Assembly: GCA_963697805.1 (NCBI GenBank)
Contig: CAVOPB010000002.1
Coordinates: 1,127,223-1,191,222, forward strand
DNA from: VRUE01 sp963697805
Lineage (GTDB): Bacteria; Actinomycetota; Thermoleophilia; Solirubrobacterales; 70-9
DNA length: 64,000 nucleotides
Direction: 5' to 3'
Every line of letters begins with the position of its first letter. Position 1 is the first letter of the stretch. The notes under the pieces were generated by a model that was not told the DNA's origin, did no database searches, and worked only from the letters and a program-made list of their open reading frames with translations. Both the position numbers and the translations under genes were made by a program. Positions 28,405 to 36,857 of this stretch are shown here, one piece after another.

Positions 28405-28552
28405 GATTCACGGCGCCGAGCATGGGCGCTCCGTCCCGGTCGATCTTGCTCTCACAAGTCACGGCAGATGCCCGGCATGGCGGACGCGGGAGCGAGGCCC
28501 GGTCCATCTCTGTCGTTCCCGTGGCCGAGCGGGAGCGGAGCACATCCGGCTC

Positions 28553-28590
28553 TATAAAAAGCGAACGGCCCGGGGCAGTGGGCCGTTCGC
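28553..28590 (-). terminator. Leftward intrinsic terminator
   Basis: A perfect 11-bp stem (28561-28571 with 28580-28590, GCGAACGGCCC / GGGCCGTTCGC, eight-base loop). It is flanked on the left by TATAAAAA, which read on the minus strand is the U-run TTTTTATA directly after the hairpin. On the plus strand no U-run follows. It therefore terminates leftward transcription, although no leftward gene lies to its right. Confidence 0.8.
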
Positions 28591-28682
28591 GGGGAGACAG
28601 AGAGGAGTCTCGTGAGGGCATGAGTGTCGCGCGGAGGGATGGGCCGGGAGTGAATATCCGGAGAATCCGGGCGGCGGCCTTT
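28553..28682 (-). ncRNA. Candidate phosphate-controlled small RNA
   Basis: Hypothetical transcript of about 130 nt. A PHO-box pair oriented leftward (28707-28723) is followed after 12 bases by a -10-like CAAATT (28694 to 28689, minus strand). The RNA would end at the perfect leftward terminator 28553-28590. No reading frame of note is inside. Just before the terminator stem the RNA would carry CUGUCUCCCC, complementary to GGAGACAG at the pstS ribosome-binding site (30142-30149) and GGGAGACA before the PHP-glycosyltransferase start (36951-36958). Such purine-rich sites are common, so the match alone is weak evidence. Confidence 0.3.
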
Positions 28683-28706
28683 TGCCCAATTTGGGCCCGG
28701 GAACCT

Positions 28707-28723
28707 GTGAAAATTCTGTGAAC
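28707..28723 (-). promoter_or_regulatory. PHO-box-like direct repeat (leftward)
   Basis: Two TTCACA units on the minus strand, 11 bp apart (TTCACAGAATTTTCACA). The same unit and spacing recurs at 29616, 30027 and 36858, all within the phosphate island. This copy lies 94 bp before the PhoB-like gene but points the other way, so it may serve a leftward promoter, autoregulation or both. Confidence 0.65.
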
Positions 28724-28760
28724 GCAGGCACTTCCGCGGGGGGCCGCCGCAGTGGATGCG

Positions 28761-28766
28761 TACAAT
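28761..28766 (+). promoter_or_regulatory. Possible -10 element for the PhoB-like gene
   Basis: TACAAT in the context GTACAATCGAC, the same 11 bases as before ssrA, located 51 bases upstream of the GTG start chosen for the regulator. Confidence 0.3.
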
Positions 28767-28816
28767 CGACCCGCCTCGTGCCCAGCGACGCACAGGCCTC
28801 GCAGAAGTGTGCTCAC

Positions 28817-29608
28817 GTGAATAATCAGCAGACCATCAGGCTCGCGGTCATCGACGACGACAGTGGCTTTGTCACCGTGTTGTCGAAACGCACCGAGGCA
28901 GCGGGCTGGCAGCAGCGCACCCTCGCCGGGGCGATCCCGCCCGAGGAGCTGGTCGCGATGAAGCTCAACGCGCTCCTGCTCGACCCCACGGTGCTGGGGG
29001 AAGACGGCTGGAGCTACTTGGAGCGGGTCTGCGGGATGCTGCCCGACCTCGGCGTGATCGTCTGCACCGAACGCTCGACGGTTGCCCAGCGGGTTCGGGG
29101 CCTGCGCCTCGGCGTCGACGACTGGGTTGGGAAGCCCTGCCACCCCGAAGAGGTCGTGGCGAGGATCGAGGCGGTGCTGCGCCGCCGCCGTCGTTCGCGT
29201 CCCCAGCTGGAGACCGGGCCGGTCGTGGCCGGAGAGTTGGAGATCCGCGCCGATCGCTTCCAGGCGTTCGTCGCCGGCGGCAGCCTCGACCTGACCCGCC
29301 GGGAGTTCGAGCTCCTGCAGCTGCTCGCCGACTCCGAAGGCCAGGTCCTGGAGCGCGAGGCGATCTACCAGCGTGTCTGGGGATACGCGATGGCGCACGG
29401 AGATCGCTCGGTCGACGTCTTCATCCGCAAGCTGCGCCAGAAGCTCGAGAAGCGCTCGCCCGGCTGGCACTACATCCACACCCACTTCGGGGTCGGCTAC
29501 AGATTCGACCCCGAATCGGTCGCCGGCGGCGACGTCGAGCCGACCCCCGCGGCCGAGCCGGTCGCGGACCTGCTCGCCGCCAAGCGCGAACGAGCCGTCG
29601 CCTCCTAG
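28817..29608 (+). CDS. OmpR/PhoB-family response regulator
   Basis: A 263-residue two-domain regulator. Receiver: acidic pocket RLAVIDDDSGF, phosphoacceptor Asp in ALLLDPTVLGEDGW, switch residues VIVCTERST, conserved Lys in VGKPCHPEE. Winged-helix effector: SLDLTRREFELLQLLADSEG, DRSVDVFIRKLRQKLEK, YIHTHFGVGYRFDP. Located immediately before the pst operon and flanked by PHO-box-like repeats, so a PhoB/PhoP role is likely. No sensor kinase is adjacent. GTG 28817 is chosen; GTG 28778 in frame is possible. Confidence 0.85.
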   Translation: MNNQQTIRLAVIDDDSGFVTVLSKRTEAAGWQQRTLAGAIPPEELVAMKLNALLLDPTVLGEDGWSYLERVCGMLPDLGVIVCTERSTVAQRVRGLRLGVDDWVGKPCHPEEVVARIEAVLRRRRRSRPQLETGPVVAGELEIRADRFQAFVAGGSLDLTRREFELLQLLADSEGQVLEREAIYQRVWGYAMAHGDRSVDVFIRKLRQKLEKRSPGWHYIHTHFGVGYRFDPESVAGGDVEPTPAAEPVADLLAAKRERAVAS

Positions 29609-29615
29609 CACGGGC

Positions 29616-29643
29616 TTTACAAGCCGTTCACAGGAGCTTCACG
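29616..29643 (+). promoter_or_regulatory. Triple PHO-box-like repeat
   Basis: Three units exactly 11 bp apart: TTTACA at 29616, TTCACA at 29627 and TTCACG at 29638. A possible -10, GATAAC, begins at 29648. The array lies between the regulator stop (29608) and the orphan winged-helix gene (29690), which it probably controls. Confidence 0.8.
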
Positions 29644-29689
29644 CTGAGATAACCGCTGCGTCGCCGCGCAGCGCAATGCTCGATCGGCG

Positions 29690-30016
29690 ATGGTCGGCGA
29701 TACCGGACGGATCGAAGCGAACTCCGCGCGCCTCGAGATCAGGCCCGAGGAGCACGCTGCCCTGGTCGACGGACGGCCGCTGCGACTGACGGTGAGGGAG
29801 CTGCAGATGCTGAGCACCCTCGCGGCCCACCCGCAGCGGATCATGACCCGCGAGGAGCTCTATGCCGAGATCTGGGGCGGGGAGCCGCGCCGCGACGATC
29901 GTTCCGTCGACGTCTATGTCAGCCGCCTGCGGTCGAAGCTCGGCGAAGCGCTGCCGGGGATGAACCTGATCCATACGCACAACGGGATCGGCTACCGGTT
30001 CTCGCCCGACGGCTGA
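29690..30016 (+). CDS. Orphan winged-helix DNA-binding protein (PhoB effector domain only)
   Basis: A 108-residue protein consisting solely of the OmpR/PhoB C-terminal domain: PLRLTVRELQMLSTLAAHPQ, MTREELYAEIWGGEP, DDRSVDVYVSRLRSKLGEAL, IHTHNGIGYRFSPDG. There is no receiver, so it cannot be phosphorylated in the usual way. It is preceded by a triple PHO-box-like repeat and followed by another in front of pstS. It may compete with or assist the full-length regulator at the same repeats. Confidence 0.85.
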   Translation: MVGDTGRIEANSARLEIRPEEHAALVDGRPLRLTVRELQMLSTLAAHPQRIMTREELYAEIWGGEPRRDDRSVDVYVSRLRSKLGEALPGMNLIHTHNGIGYRFSPDG

Positions 30017-30026
30017 GCCAGTGCCT

Positions 30027-30043
30027 TTTACATCTTTTTTACA
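30027..30043 (+). promoter_or_regulatory. PHO-box-like repeat upstream of pstS
   Basis: TTTACA at 30027 and again at 30038, 11 bp apart, about 110 bp before the pstS start. TAACAA at 30061 could be the -10. The long leader (about 85 bases) to pstS holds AAGGAGACAG as ribosome-binding site (30140-30149). Confidence 0.75.
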
Positions 30044-30150
30044 TTCCCGACACAGGCAAGTAACAAGCTGTTCGGCAGCCGCTGAGAGTGTGGCGACCGA
30101 AGGCGGCCGAGGGCCGGCAAGCGGTTTGAACCTAACCAGAAGGAGACAGT

Positions 30151-31248
30151 GTGACTAGCTCTAAGTGGCTCATGGTCATCGCCTCCGCATGCATCCTGGC
30201 GTTCGGGGTGGCGGCCTGCGGCAGCGATAGCAACAGCGGTGGCGGTTCCTCGGGAGAAATCTCGGGCGAAATCGCGGGAGCCGGCTCGACCGCGCAGGAG
30301 GCGGCCCAGGAAGCGTGGCGCGCCGAATTCGTCAGCGAAAACTCCGACGCGACGATCTCCTATGACCCCGTCGGGTCAGGTGGCGGGCGCGAACAGTTCA
30401 TCGCCGGCGGCGTCGCCTACGCGGGAAGCGACGCGGCCCTGGAAGAAGAAGAAGGCGAACTGAAGAAGGCGATGGACCGCTGTGGACCGGGTGAAGTGGT
30501 CGAGGTCCCGACGTACGTCTCGCCGATCGCGATCATCTACAACCTCGAAGGGGTCGAAGAACTGAACCTCGACGCCGAAACCGTCGCCAGGATCTTCAAC
30601 CAGGAAATCACCACCTGGAACGACCCGGCGATCGCCAAGCTCAATAAAGGCGTCGAACTGCCCGACACCCGCATCACCCCGGTGAATCGCTCCGACGAGT
30701 CCGGGACGACGGAGAACTTCACCGACTACCTCTCCCAGGTCGTCCCGAGCATCTGGAAGTACGAAGTCAGCGGCGACTGGCCGGTCAAGGGAGGCGAGGC
30801 CGCGGACGGCACCTCCGGTGTCGTCGAAGCGGTCAGCGCCGGCGACGGCGCGATCGGCTACGCCGATGCCAGCCAGGCCGGCGAACTCGGCATCGCCAAG
30901 ATCAAGGTCGGCAGCGAATTCGCCGAACCGACCCCCGAGGCCGCGGCGAAGGTCCTCGAGGAGTCGCCGGAAGCCAAGGACCTGGCCAAGGACCCCTACA
31001 TGTTCCCGTTCGAAGTCGATCGGAAAACCGAATCCCAGGGCGTCTACCCGATCATCCTGGTCTCCTACATGCTCGCCTGCACGAAATACGATTCCTCTTC
31101 GGAAGCGGCGATCGTGAAGGCCTATCTCGAATACGTGATAAGCGCCGAAGGCCAGGAAGTGGCGGCCGAAAACGCCGGCTCGGCGCCGCTCTCGAGTGCC
31201 CTGACCAAGAAGATCGAGCCGGCCGTCGAAGCGATCGAAACCTCGTAA
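30151..31248 (+). CDS. pstS: Phosphate ABC transporter substrate-binding lipoprotein PstS
   Basis: Captures inorganic phosphate outside the membrane. The 365-residue product has a lipoprotein signal with lipobox FGVAACGSDSNSGG (Cys about residue 24) and a Gly/Ser linker. The PstS fold follows: EIAGAGSTAQEAAQEAW, ATISYDPVGSGGGREQFIAG, AYAGSDAALEEEE, TPVNRSDESGTTENFTDYLS and ADGTSGVVEAVSAGDGAIGY. GTG start with a strong AAGGAGACAG site. Confidence 0.96.
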   Translation: MTSSKWLMVIASACILAFGVAACGSDSNSGGGSSGEISGEIAGAGSTAQEAAQEAWRAEFVSENSDATISYDPVGSGGGREQFIAGGVAYAGSDAALEEEEGELKKAMDRCGPGEVVEVPTYVSPIAIIYNLEGVEELNLDAETVARIFNQEITTWNDPAIAKLNKGVELPDTRITPVNRSDESGTTENFTDYLSQVVPSIWKYEVSGDWPVKGGEAADGTSGVVEAVSAGDGAIGYADASQAGELGIAKIKVGSEFAEPTPEAAAKVLEESPEAKDLAKDPYMFPFEVDRKTESQGVYPIILVSYMLACTKYDSSSEAAIVKAYLEYVISAEGQEVAAENAGSAPLSSALTKKIEPAVEAIETS

Positions 31249-31264
31249 CGACGTTGGAGTCCAC

Positions 31265-31307
31265 GCGCACAACGGGGCCCCGCCGAGCACGGCGGGGCCC
31301 TGTGCGC
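31265..31307 (+). terminator. Hairpin between pstS and pstC (attenuator)
   Basis: A long stem, GCGCACA ... GGGCCCCGCCG pairing with CGGCGGGGCCC TGTGCGC with a short bulge, sits 17 bases after the pstS stop and 22 before pstC. No U-run follows. Such structures commonly lower permease expression relative to the binding protein or protect the pstS mRNA 3' end. Confidence 0.65.
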
Positions 31308-31328
31308 GCTTGCCGCCGGTCCTGATTC

Positions 31329-32285
31329 ATGGCGGCACACACCGACACCACCACCAACGCCGGCCAGATCCTCGCCTCGGCATCCGGCGGGCGTCGGCGG
31401 GTCGGCGACCGCGTCTTCTCGAACCTTGCTGTCGCGGCGGGGGTGACGATTCTCGCCCTCCTCGCCGGGGTGGCGGTCTTCCTCGTCTGGGAATCGATGC
31501 CGGCGATCACCGCCGACTCGGCGAAGCTGCCCGAAGGCAAGAGCCTCGTCGACTACATTGCGCCGCTTGCTTTCGGGACCGTGCTGGCGGCGACGCTCGC
31601 CGTCGTCTTCGCCGTGCCCCTTGCGGTCGCGGTCGCGCTCTTCATCAGCCACATCGCCCCGAAACGGCTCGTCCTCGTCCTCGGCTTCTTCGTCGACCTG
31701 CTCGCCGCGGTGCCGAGCGTGGTCTACGGGCTCTGGGGAATCTTCGTCCTCGGCCCGGCCGCCGTCCCGGTGCTCGAATGGCTCGAACGGAAGCTCGGCT
31801 TCATCCCGTTCTTCGAGGGGCCGGCATCGGCCACCGGCCGGACGATGCTGGTCGCCGGGATCGTCCTCACGGTGATGATCCTTCCGATCGTCTCGGCGGT
31901 CGCCCGTGAGGTCTTCTCGCAAACACCGCGAAAGCTCCAGGAGGCCGCGCTGGCGCTCGGTGCCACTCGCTGGGAGATGATCCGAATGACGGTCCTTCCG
32001 TTCGGGAAATCGTCGGTGATCAGCGGCGCGATGCTCGGTCTCGGCCGGGCGCTCGGCGAGACGATGGCGGTCGCGATCGTCCTCTCGGTCTCCGGCATCG
32101 TCACCTTCAACCTGATCAGCCAGTCCAACCCTTCGACGATCGCGGCCAACATCGCGCTCGATTTCCCGGAGTCCTCGGGCGTCGCGATCAACACCCTGAT
32201 CGCGTCCGGCCTGGTGCTGTTCGCGATCACCCTCGTCGTCAACCTGATCGCGCGGGCAATCATGTCCCGCCAGACGTTCGAATAG
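31329..32285 (+). CDS. pstC: Phosphate ABC transporter permease PstC
   Basis: One of two membrane subunits of the high-affinity phosphate importer. The 318-residue product has six hydrophobic helices and the permease coupling loop EVFSQTPRKLQEAALALGATRWEMIR (cited in part: LQEAALALGATRWEMIR), followed by LGLGRALGETMAVAIVLS. It is intact, unlike pstA and pstB that follow. Confidence 0.94.
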   Translation: MAAHTDTTTNAGQILASASGGRRRVGDRVFSNLAVAAGVTILALLAGVAVFLVWESMPAITADSAKLPEGKSLVDYIAPLAFGTVLAATLAVVFAVPLAVAVALFISHIAPKRLVLVLGFFVDLLAAVPSVVYGLWGIFVLGPAAVPVLEWLERKLGFIPFFEGPASATGRTMLVAGIVLTVMILPIVSAVAREVFSQTPRKLQEAALALGATRWEMIRMTVLPFGKSSVISGAMLGLGRALGETMAVAIVLSVSGIVTFNLISQSNPSTIAANIALDFPESSGVAINTLIASGLVLFAITLVVNLIARAIMSRQTFE

Positions 32286-33354
32286 ATGGAGGGCCGGGTC
32301 GACACTCAATCGCCGCTCGTCTCCAGCGAGCTACGCGCCGGCACCCTGCCGAGCTGGGCTCCCTACGGGGTCATCGCCGGCTCGGCTCTGTTCTCGGCCC
32401 TGGCCCTGCTCGCGACCGGCGCCTTCAGCATCGCCCTGCTGCTGGTCTTCGCGACGATCGTGTCCTGCATCGCGATCTACGCCTGGTCGCGCGCCGTCGA
32501 GGGGTCGCGGAGGGCATTCGATCGCCTCGCCACCTTCGCGATCATCGCCGCCTTCGGCCTCGCGCTGATCCCCCTGGTATCGCTGCTCTACCAGGTGACG
32601 AAGCGGGGGCTGCCGGGGTTCGACTGGGAGTTCCTCACCGGCGAGCCGCGCGGCATCATCGGCGGCGGCGGCGCCTACCACGCGATCGTCGGCACGCTCG
32701 TGATCACCGCCGTGGCGTCGCTGATCTCGGTGCCGATCGGGATCATGGCCGCGATCTACCTGATTGAGTACGGGCGAAGGCAAACTGCGCCGGGCGCTCG
32801 ACCTTCTTCGTCGACGTGATGACCGGCATCCCGTCGATCGTCGCCGGCCTGTTCGCCTACGCCCTGTTCGTGCTCTTCTTCGGCCCCGGAATCCGGCTCG
32901 GGTGATCGGGCGCGGTCGCGCTGTCGGTGCTGATGATCCCGATCGTGGTCCGCTCCACCGAGGAGATGCTGAAGATCGTCCCGAACGACCTGCGCGAGGC
33001 GTCGTACGCGCTCGGCGTGCCGAAGTGGCGCACGATCGTCAAGGTGGTGCTGCCGACCGCGATCGCCGGCATCATCACCGGCGTCATGCTCGCGATCGCC
33101 CGGGTCATCGGCGAGACCGCGCCGCTGCTGGTGATCGACCGGCGTGATCGACTCGATCAACACCAACCCGTTCGACGGGCGGATGAGAACCTGCCCGTCT
33201 ACATCTACAGCGAGTACAGGCCAGCCGGGCGTGCCAAACAGGCCTCGTACGACCGGGCCTGGGCGGCGGCGCTGACGCTGATCGCTATCGTGATGGTGCT
33301 CAACCTCGTGGCCCGGCTCGTTTACCGGCGATACAAAACGGAGATCAGGTCGCC
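32286..33354 (+). CDS. pstA: Phosphate ABC transporter permease PstA (frameshifted in this assembly)
   Basis: The second permease subunit. The first 160 residues read cleanly from ATG 32286 to SVPIGIMAAIYLIEYG. After that the homologous sequence hops between frames: FFVDVMTGIPSIVAGLFAYA, then SVLMIPIVVRSTEEMLKIV, LREASYALGVPKWRTIVKVV, IARVIGETAPLLVI and LPVYIYSEYR ... VARLVYRRYKTEIR. Indels are needed near 32773, 32803, 32903-32912, 33140 and 33196. All conserved motifs survive, so this is probably an intact gene with sequence errors. No clear stop is seen before pstB; the end given is approximate. Confidence 0.85.
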
Positions 33355-34258
33355 ATGGTGGAAAGGAACAGAGCGATGGTCGTCCGACAGGACCAGGGCT
33401 CGGAGCCGAGGTGCCGGCGCCGGAGCGACCGAAGCGAGTCCGGCGTTGCGACGGACTCGAGATCCCATGGCCAAGCAGCATCGACGTCGGATCCGGACCT
33501 GAACATCTACTACGGCGACTTCCTCGCCGTCGAGGACGTCAACATGACGATCGAGCCGCGCATCGGTCACGGCGCTCATCGGGTCCGTCCGGCTGCGGCA
33601 AGTCGACCTTCCTGCGCATCGCTCAACCGGATGCACGAGGTGATCCCCGGCGCGCGGGTCGAGGGCAAGGTGCTGCTCGACGGCCAGGACATCTACGCGC
33701 CCGGACGTCGACCCGGTCAACGTGCGCCGGCAGATCGGCATGGTCTTCCAGCGGCCGAACCCGTTCCCGACGATGTCGATCTACGACAACGTGCTCGCCG
33801 GCCTCGCGCTGAACGTCGGGCCGGGTCAAGAAGTCCGAGCTGGACGAGATCGTCGAGCGGTCGCTGCGCGGCGCGAACCTCTGGAACGAGGTCAAGGACC
33901 GGCTCGACAAGCCGGGCTCCGGCCTCTCCGGCGGCCAGCAGCAGCGGCTGTGCATCGCCCGCGCGATCGCCGTCGAGCCGGAGGTGCTGCTGATGGACGA
34001 GCCCTGCTCGGCGCTCGACCCGATCTCGACCCTGGCGATCGAGGACCTGATCCACGAGCTGAAGAGCAGACTACACGATCGTGATCGTCACCCACAACAT
34101 GCAGCAGGCCGCGCGGGTCGAGCGACAACACCGCGTTCTTCAACCTCGAGGCATCCGGCAAGCCGGGCCACCTGGTCGAGATCGACGCGACCAAGACGAT
34201 CTTCACCAACCCGACCGAGAAGGCGACCGAGGACTACGTCTCCGGGCGCTTCGGCTGA
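33355..34258 (+). CDS. pstB: Phosphate ABC transporter ATP-binding protein PstB (frameshifted in this assembly)
   Basis: The ATPase of the Pst importer. Recognisable blocks in successive frames: LNIYYGDFLAVEDVNMTIEP, Walker A region GPSGCGKSTFLR (after removing single extra bases at about 33587 and 33619), LNRMHEVIPGARVEGKVLLD, RRQIGMVFQRPNPFPTMSIY, signature SGGQQQRLCIARAIAVEPE, Walker B VLLMDEPCSALDPISTLAIE, and the C-terminal DYVSGRFG before the TGA at 34256. At least seven single-base insertions are required. An N-terminal extension of about 45 residues precedes the ABC core. Confidence 0.85.
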
Positions 34259-34953
34259 TGCCCGAAGCACGCGTCGAATACCAGGAGGAACTCGAGCAGC
34301 TCGAGGCGAGTGCGATCGGGGGGCTCGACCTGGTCAGCGCCGCGCTGAGCCGCACCCTGGAGGCGATCGAGCACCAGGACGTCGAGCTGGCCCAGTTGGT
34401 GATCGCCGACGACGACCGGATCGACGGTCGCTATCTCGAGGTCCACCAGGCGTTGATCGCACTGCTCGCGACGCAGGCACCGGTGGCCACGGACCTGCGC
34501 CTGATCTCGGCCCTTCTTCACGTCCTGAAGAACGTCGAGCGGATGGGCGACCAGTGCGTGAACATCTGCAAGCTGATCCCGCTGACCGGCAACGAGCCAC
34601 CGGCGGACGCCGAAATGGTCAAGCTGATCCTGACGATGGGCAGGCAGACCCGGACCCTGCTCGCCCAGTCGAAACGTGCCTTCGGGGAGCGAAACGTCGA
34701 CATGGCCCGCGACCTCGTGCGTCAGGACGACGCCGTCGACAACCTCAACCGCGAGTGCTTCGGGCTCGCTCTCGAGATCGGCGACGACCCGGACAGGCGC
34801 GAGTGGGCGATGACGATGCTGCTCGCCGCCCGGGCGATCGAGCGGATCGCCGACAACGCCGTCGACATCGGTGAGCAGGTGGCGTTCGTTGTCACCGGCC
34901 TCTTTCGCGAGTTCGAGGACGCCTCGCATCCCGAGGAGACCGTCAGGCCCTGA
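34258..34953 (+). CDS. phoU: Phosphate signalling/transport regulator PhoU
   Basis: A 231-residue all-helical protein with two PhoU repeats. The metal-cluster motifs are LRLISALLHVLKNVERMGDQ in repeat 1 and MLLAARAIERIADNAVDIGE in repeat 2 (E/DxxxD types). PhoU links Pst activity to the PhoR-PhoB system and dampens it when phosphate is plentiful. The start overlaps the pstB stop as TGATG. Confidence 0.94.
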   Translation: MPEARVEYQEELEQLEASAIGGLDLVSAALSRTLEAIEHQDVELAQLVIADDDRIDGRYLEVHQALIALLATQAPVATDLRLISALLHVLKNVERMGDQCVNICKLIPLTGNEPPADAEMVKLILTMGRQTRTLLAQSKRAFGERNVDMARDLVRQDDAVDNLNRECFGLALEIGDDPDRREWAMTMLLAARAIERIADNAVDIGEQVAFVVTGLFREFEDASHPEETVRP

Positions 34954-35035
34954 TGTCGCCTCTCGGGCCGCCGGAAACAGCGGGGACCCGGCCGATCGAG
35001 TCCGAGGCGTCTGACAACATGCGAATCGGTAGCTG

Positions 35036-35944
35036 ATGCTCTGTGGGGCCATAGATATCGGGTCGAATACGACGCGCGTGCTCGTCGCTGAGCCGGTCGA
35101 CGGCCAGCTCATGAAGGTGATGGAACAGCGCGCCTACACCCGCATCAACAAGGCGATCGGGGCAGACGGCGCGATCGTCCCCGAGAAGATCGAGGAGGTC
35201 GTCGAGGTCGTTGCGACCCAGGTGCGTCTCGCGCGTGAGCTCGGTGCCGAGACGATCCGTGCGGTCGCGACCGCCGCGGTCCGCGAGGCCGACAATGGCG
35301 AGGCCGTCGCGGCGAGGATCGCCAAGGACTCAGGGGTGCCGGTCGAGATCCTCAGCGAGGAGGAGGAGGGGCGCCTCGCCTTCATCGGCGCGACGAAAAC
35401 GCTCGGCCACCCCGCGGACGGCAAGGTCGGCGTCGTCGACGTCGGCGGTGGCTCGACCGAGGTCGTCCTCGGAACCGTCTCCGGTGGGGTCGAGGAGGTG
35501 CTCTCCTGGAAGGTCGGTTCGGGGGCTCTCGCGGACGAGCTGATCTCCTCCGATCCGCCCTCGGCGGCCGAGATCCGCAAGATCCGTGACCGGATCGACG
35601 CGATCTTCGAGGGCGTCGAGATCGACCGCCCGTCGCAGGCCGTCGCGGTCGGCGGCAGCGCCACCTCCATGCGGCGATTGGTCGGCGCCGTGCTCGAGTA
35701 CGAGACGCTCGAGCGCGGAGTCAGGATCCTTGCCGGTGAGCCGGCCACCGAGGTTGCCAGGCGATTCGAGCTCGACCCGGAACGGGTGCGGATCCTCACC
35801 ACCGGCGTCCTCCTGCTGGAGAAGGTCTCCGAGCTGCTCGGCCAGCCGCTCCAGATCGGCAAGGGGGGACTGCGCGAGGGCGTTGTCCTGGACCTTCTCA
35901 ACGGCAACGCCAACGGCGCGCCGGCCGCCCGCCTGGCCGCCTGA
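35036..35944 (+). CDS. ppx: Exopolyphosphatase / guanosine pentaphosphatase (Ppx/GppA family)
   Basis: A 302-residue ASKHA-fold phosphatase of the short actinobacterial Ppx type. ATPase-like motifs: GAIDIGSNTTRVLVAE, AVREADNGEAVAARI, ILSEEEEGRLAFIGA, VGVVDVGGGSTEVVLG and AVAVGGSATSMRRLVG. It lacks the C-terminal HD-like domains of the E. coli enzymes. It degrades polyphosphate chains from the end and sits among ppk, phoU and CHAD genes. Confidence 0.93.
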   Translation: MLCGAIDIGSNTTRVLVAEPVDGQLMKVMEQRAYTRINKAIGADGAIVPEKIEEVVEVVATQVRLARELGAETIRAVATAAVREADNGEAVAARIAKDSGVPVEILSEEEEGRLAFIGATKTLGHPADGKVGVVDVGGGSTEVVLGTVSGGVEEVLSWKVGSGALADELISSDPPSAAEIRKIRDRIDAIFEGVEIDRPSQAVAVGGSATSMRRLVGAVLEYETLERGVRILAGEPATEVARRFELDPERVRILTTGVLLLEKVSELLGQPLQIGKGGLREGVVLDLLNGNANGAPAARLAA

Positions 35945-35958
35945 CTTAGCCTGACCCC

Positions 35959-36435
35959 GTGGCTCGTGCCCGGGAGATCCCCGACCTCGATTGCGAGGCG
36001 CCCTTTGCCGAGGCGGCGGCACGGGTTATCAGCACCCGTGCGGATGAGCTATTCGAACACTCGCGAGGCGTGCTCGACACCGGCGACATCGAGCGGGTTC
36101 ACGACATGAGGGTCGCGACCCGGCGCCTGCGCGCGGCGATGGAGATCTTCGAGGCCTGCTTCCCGCGGAAACGCTGGCGCAGGGCCCTGAAGCGGGTCAA
36201 GGAGCTCGCCGATGCCCTCGGGGAGCGCCGCGACCGCGACGTCGCGATCGAGTTCCTCGGCGGGTTCACGGGTGAGGTTCGCGGTCCCGGTCGCGAGCGC
36301 CTCGCGAGTGTGATCGATGGCCTCCGCGAGGAGCAGCGCGAGGCCAACGAGGGCCTCGCGCCGGCGGTCGACGAGAGGCGGTTGGAGGAGCTGCGCCGTC
36401 GCCTGGACAGGCTCGTCGAGGCGGTCCGAGAATGA
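35959..36435 (+). CDS. CHAD domain protein, N-terminal half
   Basis: A 158-residue helical protein with the first half of a CHAD domain, a polyphosphate-binding fold named for conserved histidines: ERVHDMRVATRRLRAAMEIF and LADALGERRDRDVAIEFL. GTG start 15 bases after ppx. It overlaps the next gene, which holds the second half, by ATGA. Either a genuine two-subunit CHAD or one gene split by a missing base near 36431; the surrounding indel-rich sequence favours the latter. Confidence 0.85.
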   Translation: MARAREIPDLDCEAPFAEAAARVISTRADELFEHSRGVLDTGDIERVHDMRVATRRLRAAMEIFEACFPRKRWRRALKRVKELADALGERRDRDVAIEFLGGFTGEVRGPGRERLASVIDGLREEQREANEGLAPAVDERRLEELRRRLDRLVEAVRE

Positions 36436-36857
36436 AGGCACACCCTGTCGAGGGGCTCGATCCGGAGGGATCGTTGCGGGCCAACGCCGGAAGGATCCTC
36501 GCGACGAGGATCGGTGAGCTCCGCGGGTTCTCGGGCGAGGCGCTGGACCAGGCAGGCGCGAGTGCCCAGCACGACCTGCGGATCGCCGCCAAGCGCCTGC
36601 GCTACGTCCTCGAGATCACCGAGTCATGCTTCGGCCAGGAGGCGGTCGCCGCCCGCAGGGCGGCCAGGGATCTGCAGAGCGTGCTCGGCGACATCCATGA
36701 CTGCGACGTGATGCTGCCCAGGGTCGAGGGCATCCCCGCGCTGGCCATGCTGCTCGGCGCCAGGCGGGCGCAGCTCTTCCGCGACTTCCGCGACCTCTGG
36801 CAGGCGGAGGAGGGTCGCGGCACCTGGGCGGCGCTGGAGCGCCTCCTCCAGCCCTGA
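36432..36857 (+). CDS. CHAD domain protein, C-terminal half
   Basis: A 141-residue protein with the second CHAD half: SAQHDLRIAAKRLRYVLEI and ARDLQSVLGDIHDCDVMLP. Together with the preceding gene it forms one complete CHAD domain of about 300 residues. CHAD proteins bind polyphosphate granules, which fits the ppx and ppk neighbours. Confidence 0.85.
   Translation: MKAHPVEGLDPEGSLRANAGRILATRIGELRGFSGEALDQAGASAQHDLRIAAKRLRYVLEITESCFGQEAVAARRAARDLQSVLGDIHDCDVMLPRVEGIPALAMLLGARRAQLFRDFRDLWQAEEGRGTWAALERLLQP

Noticed and set aside
28331..29611. A long leftward open frame that could own the leftward terminator at 28553
   Set aside because: It is antisense to a clear response regulator, runs through the terminator itself, and is low-complexity.
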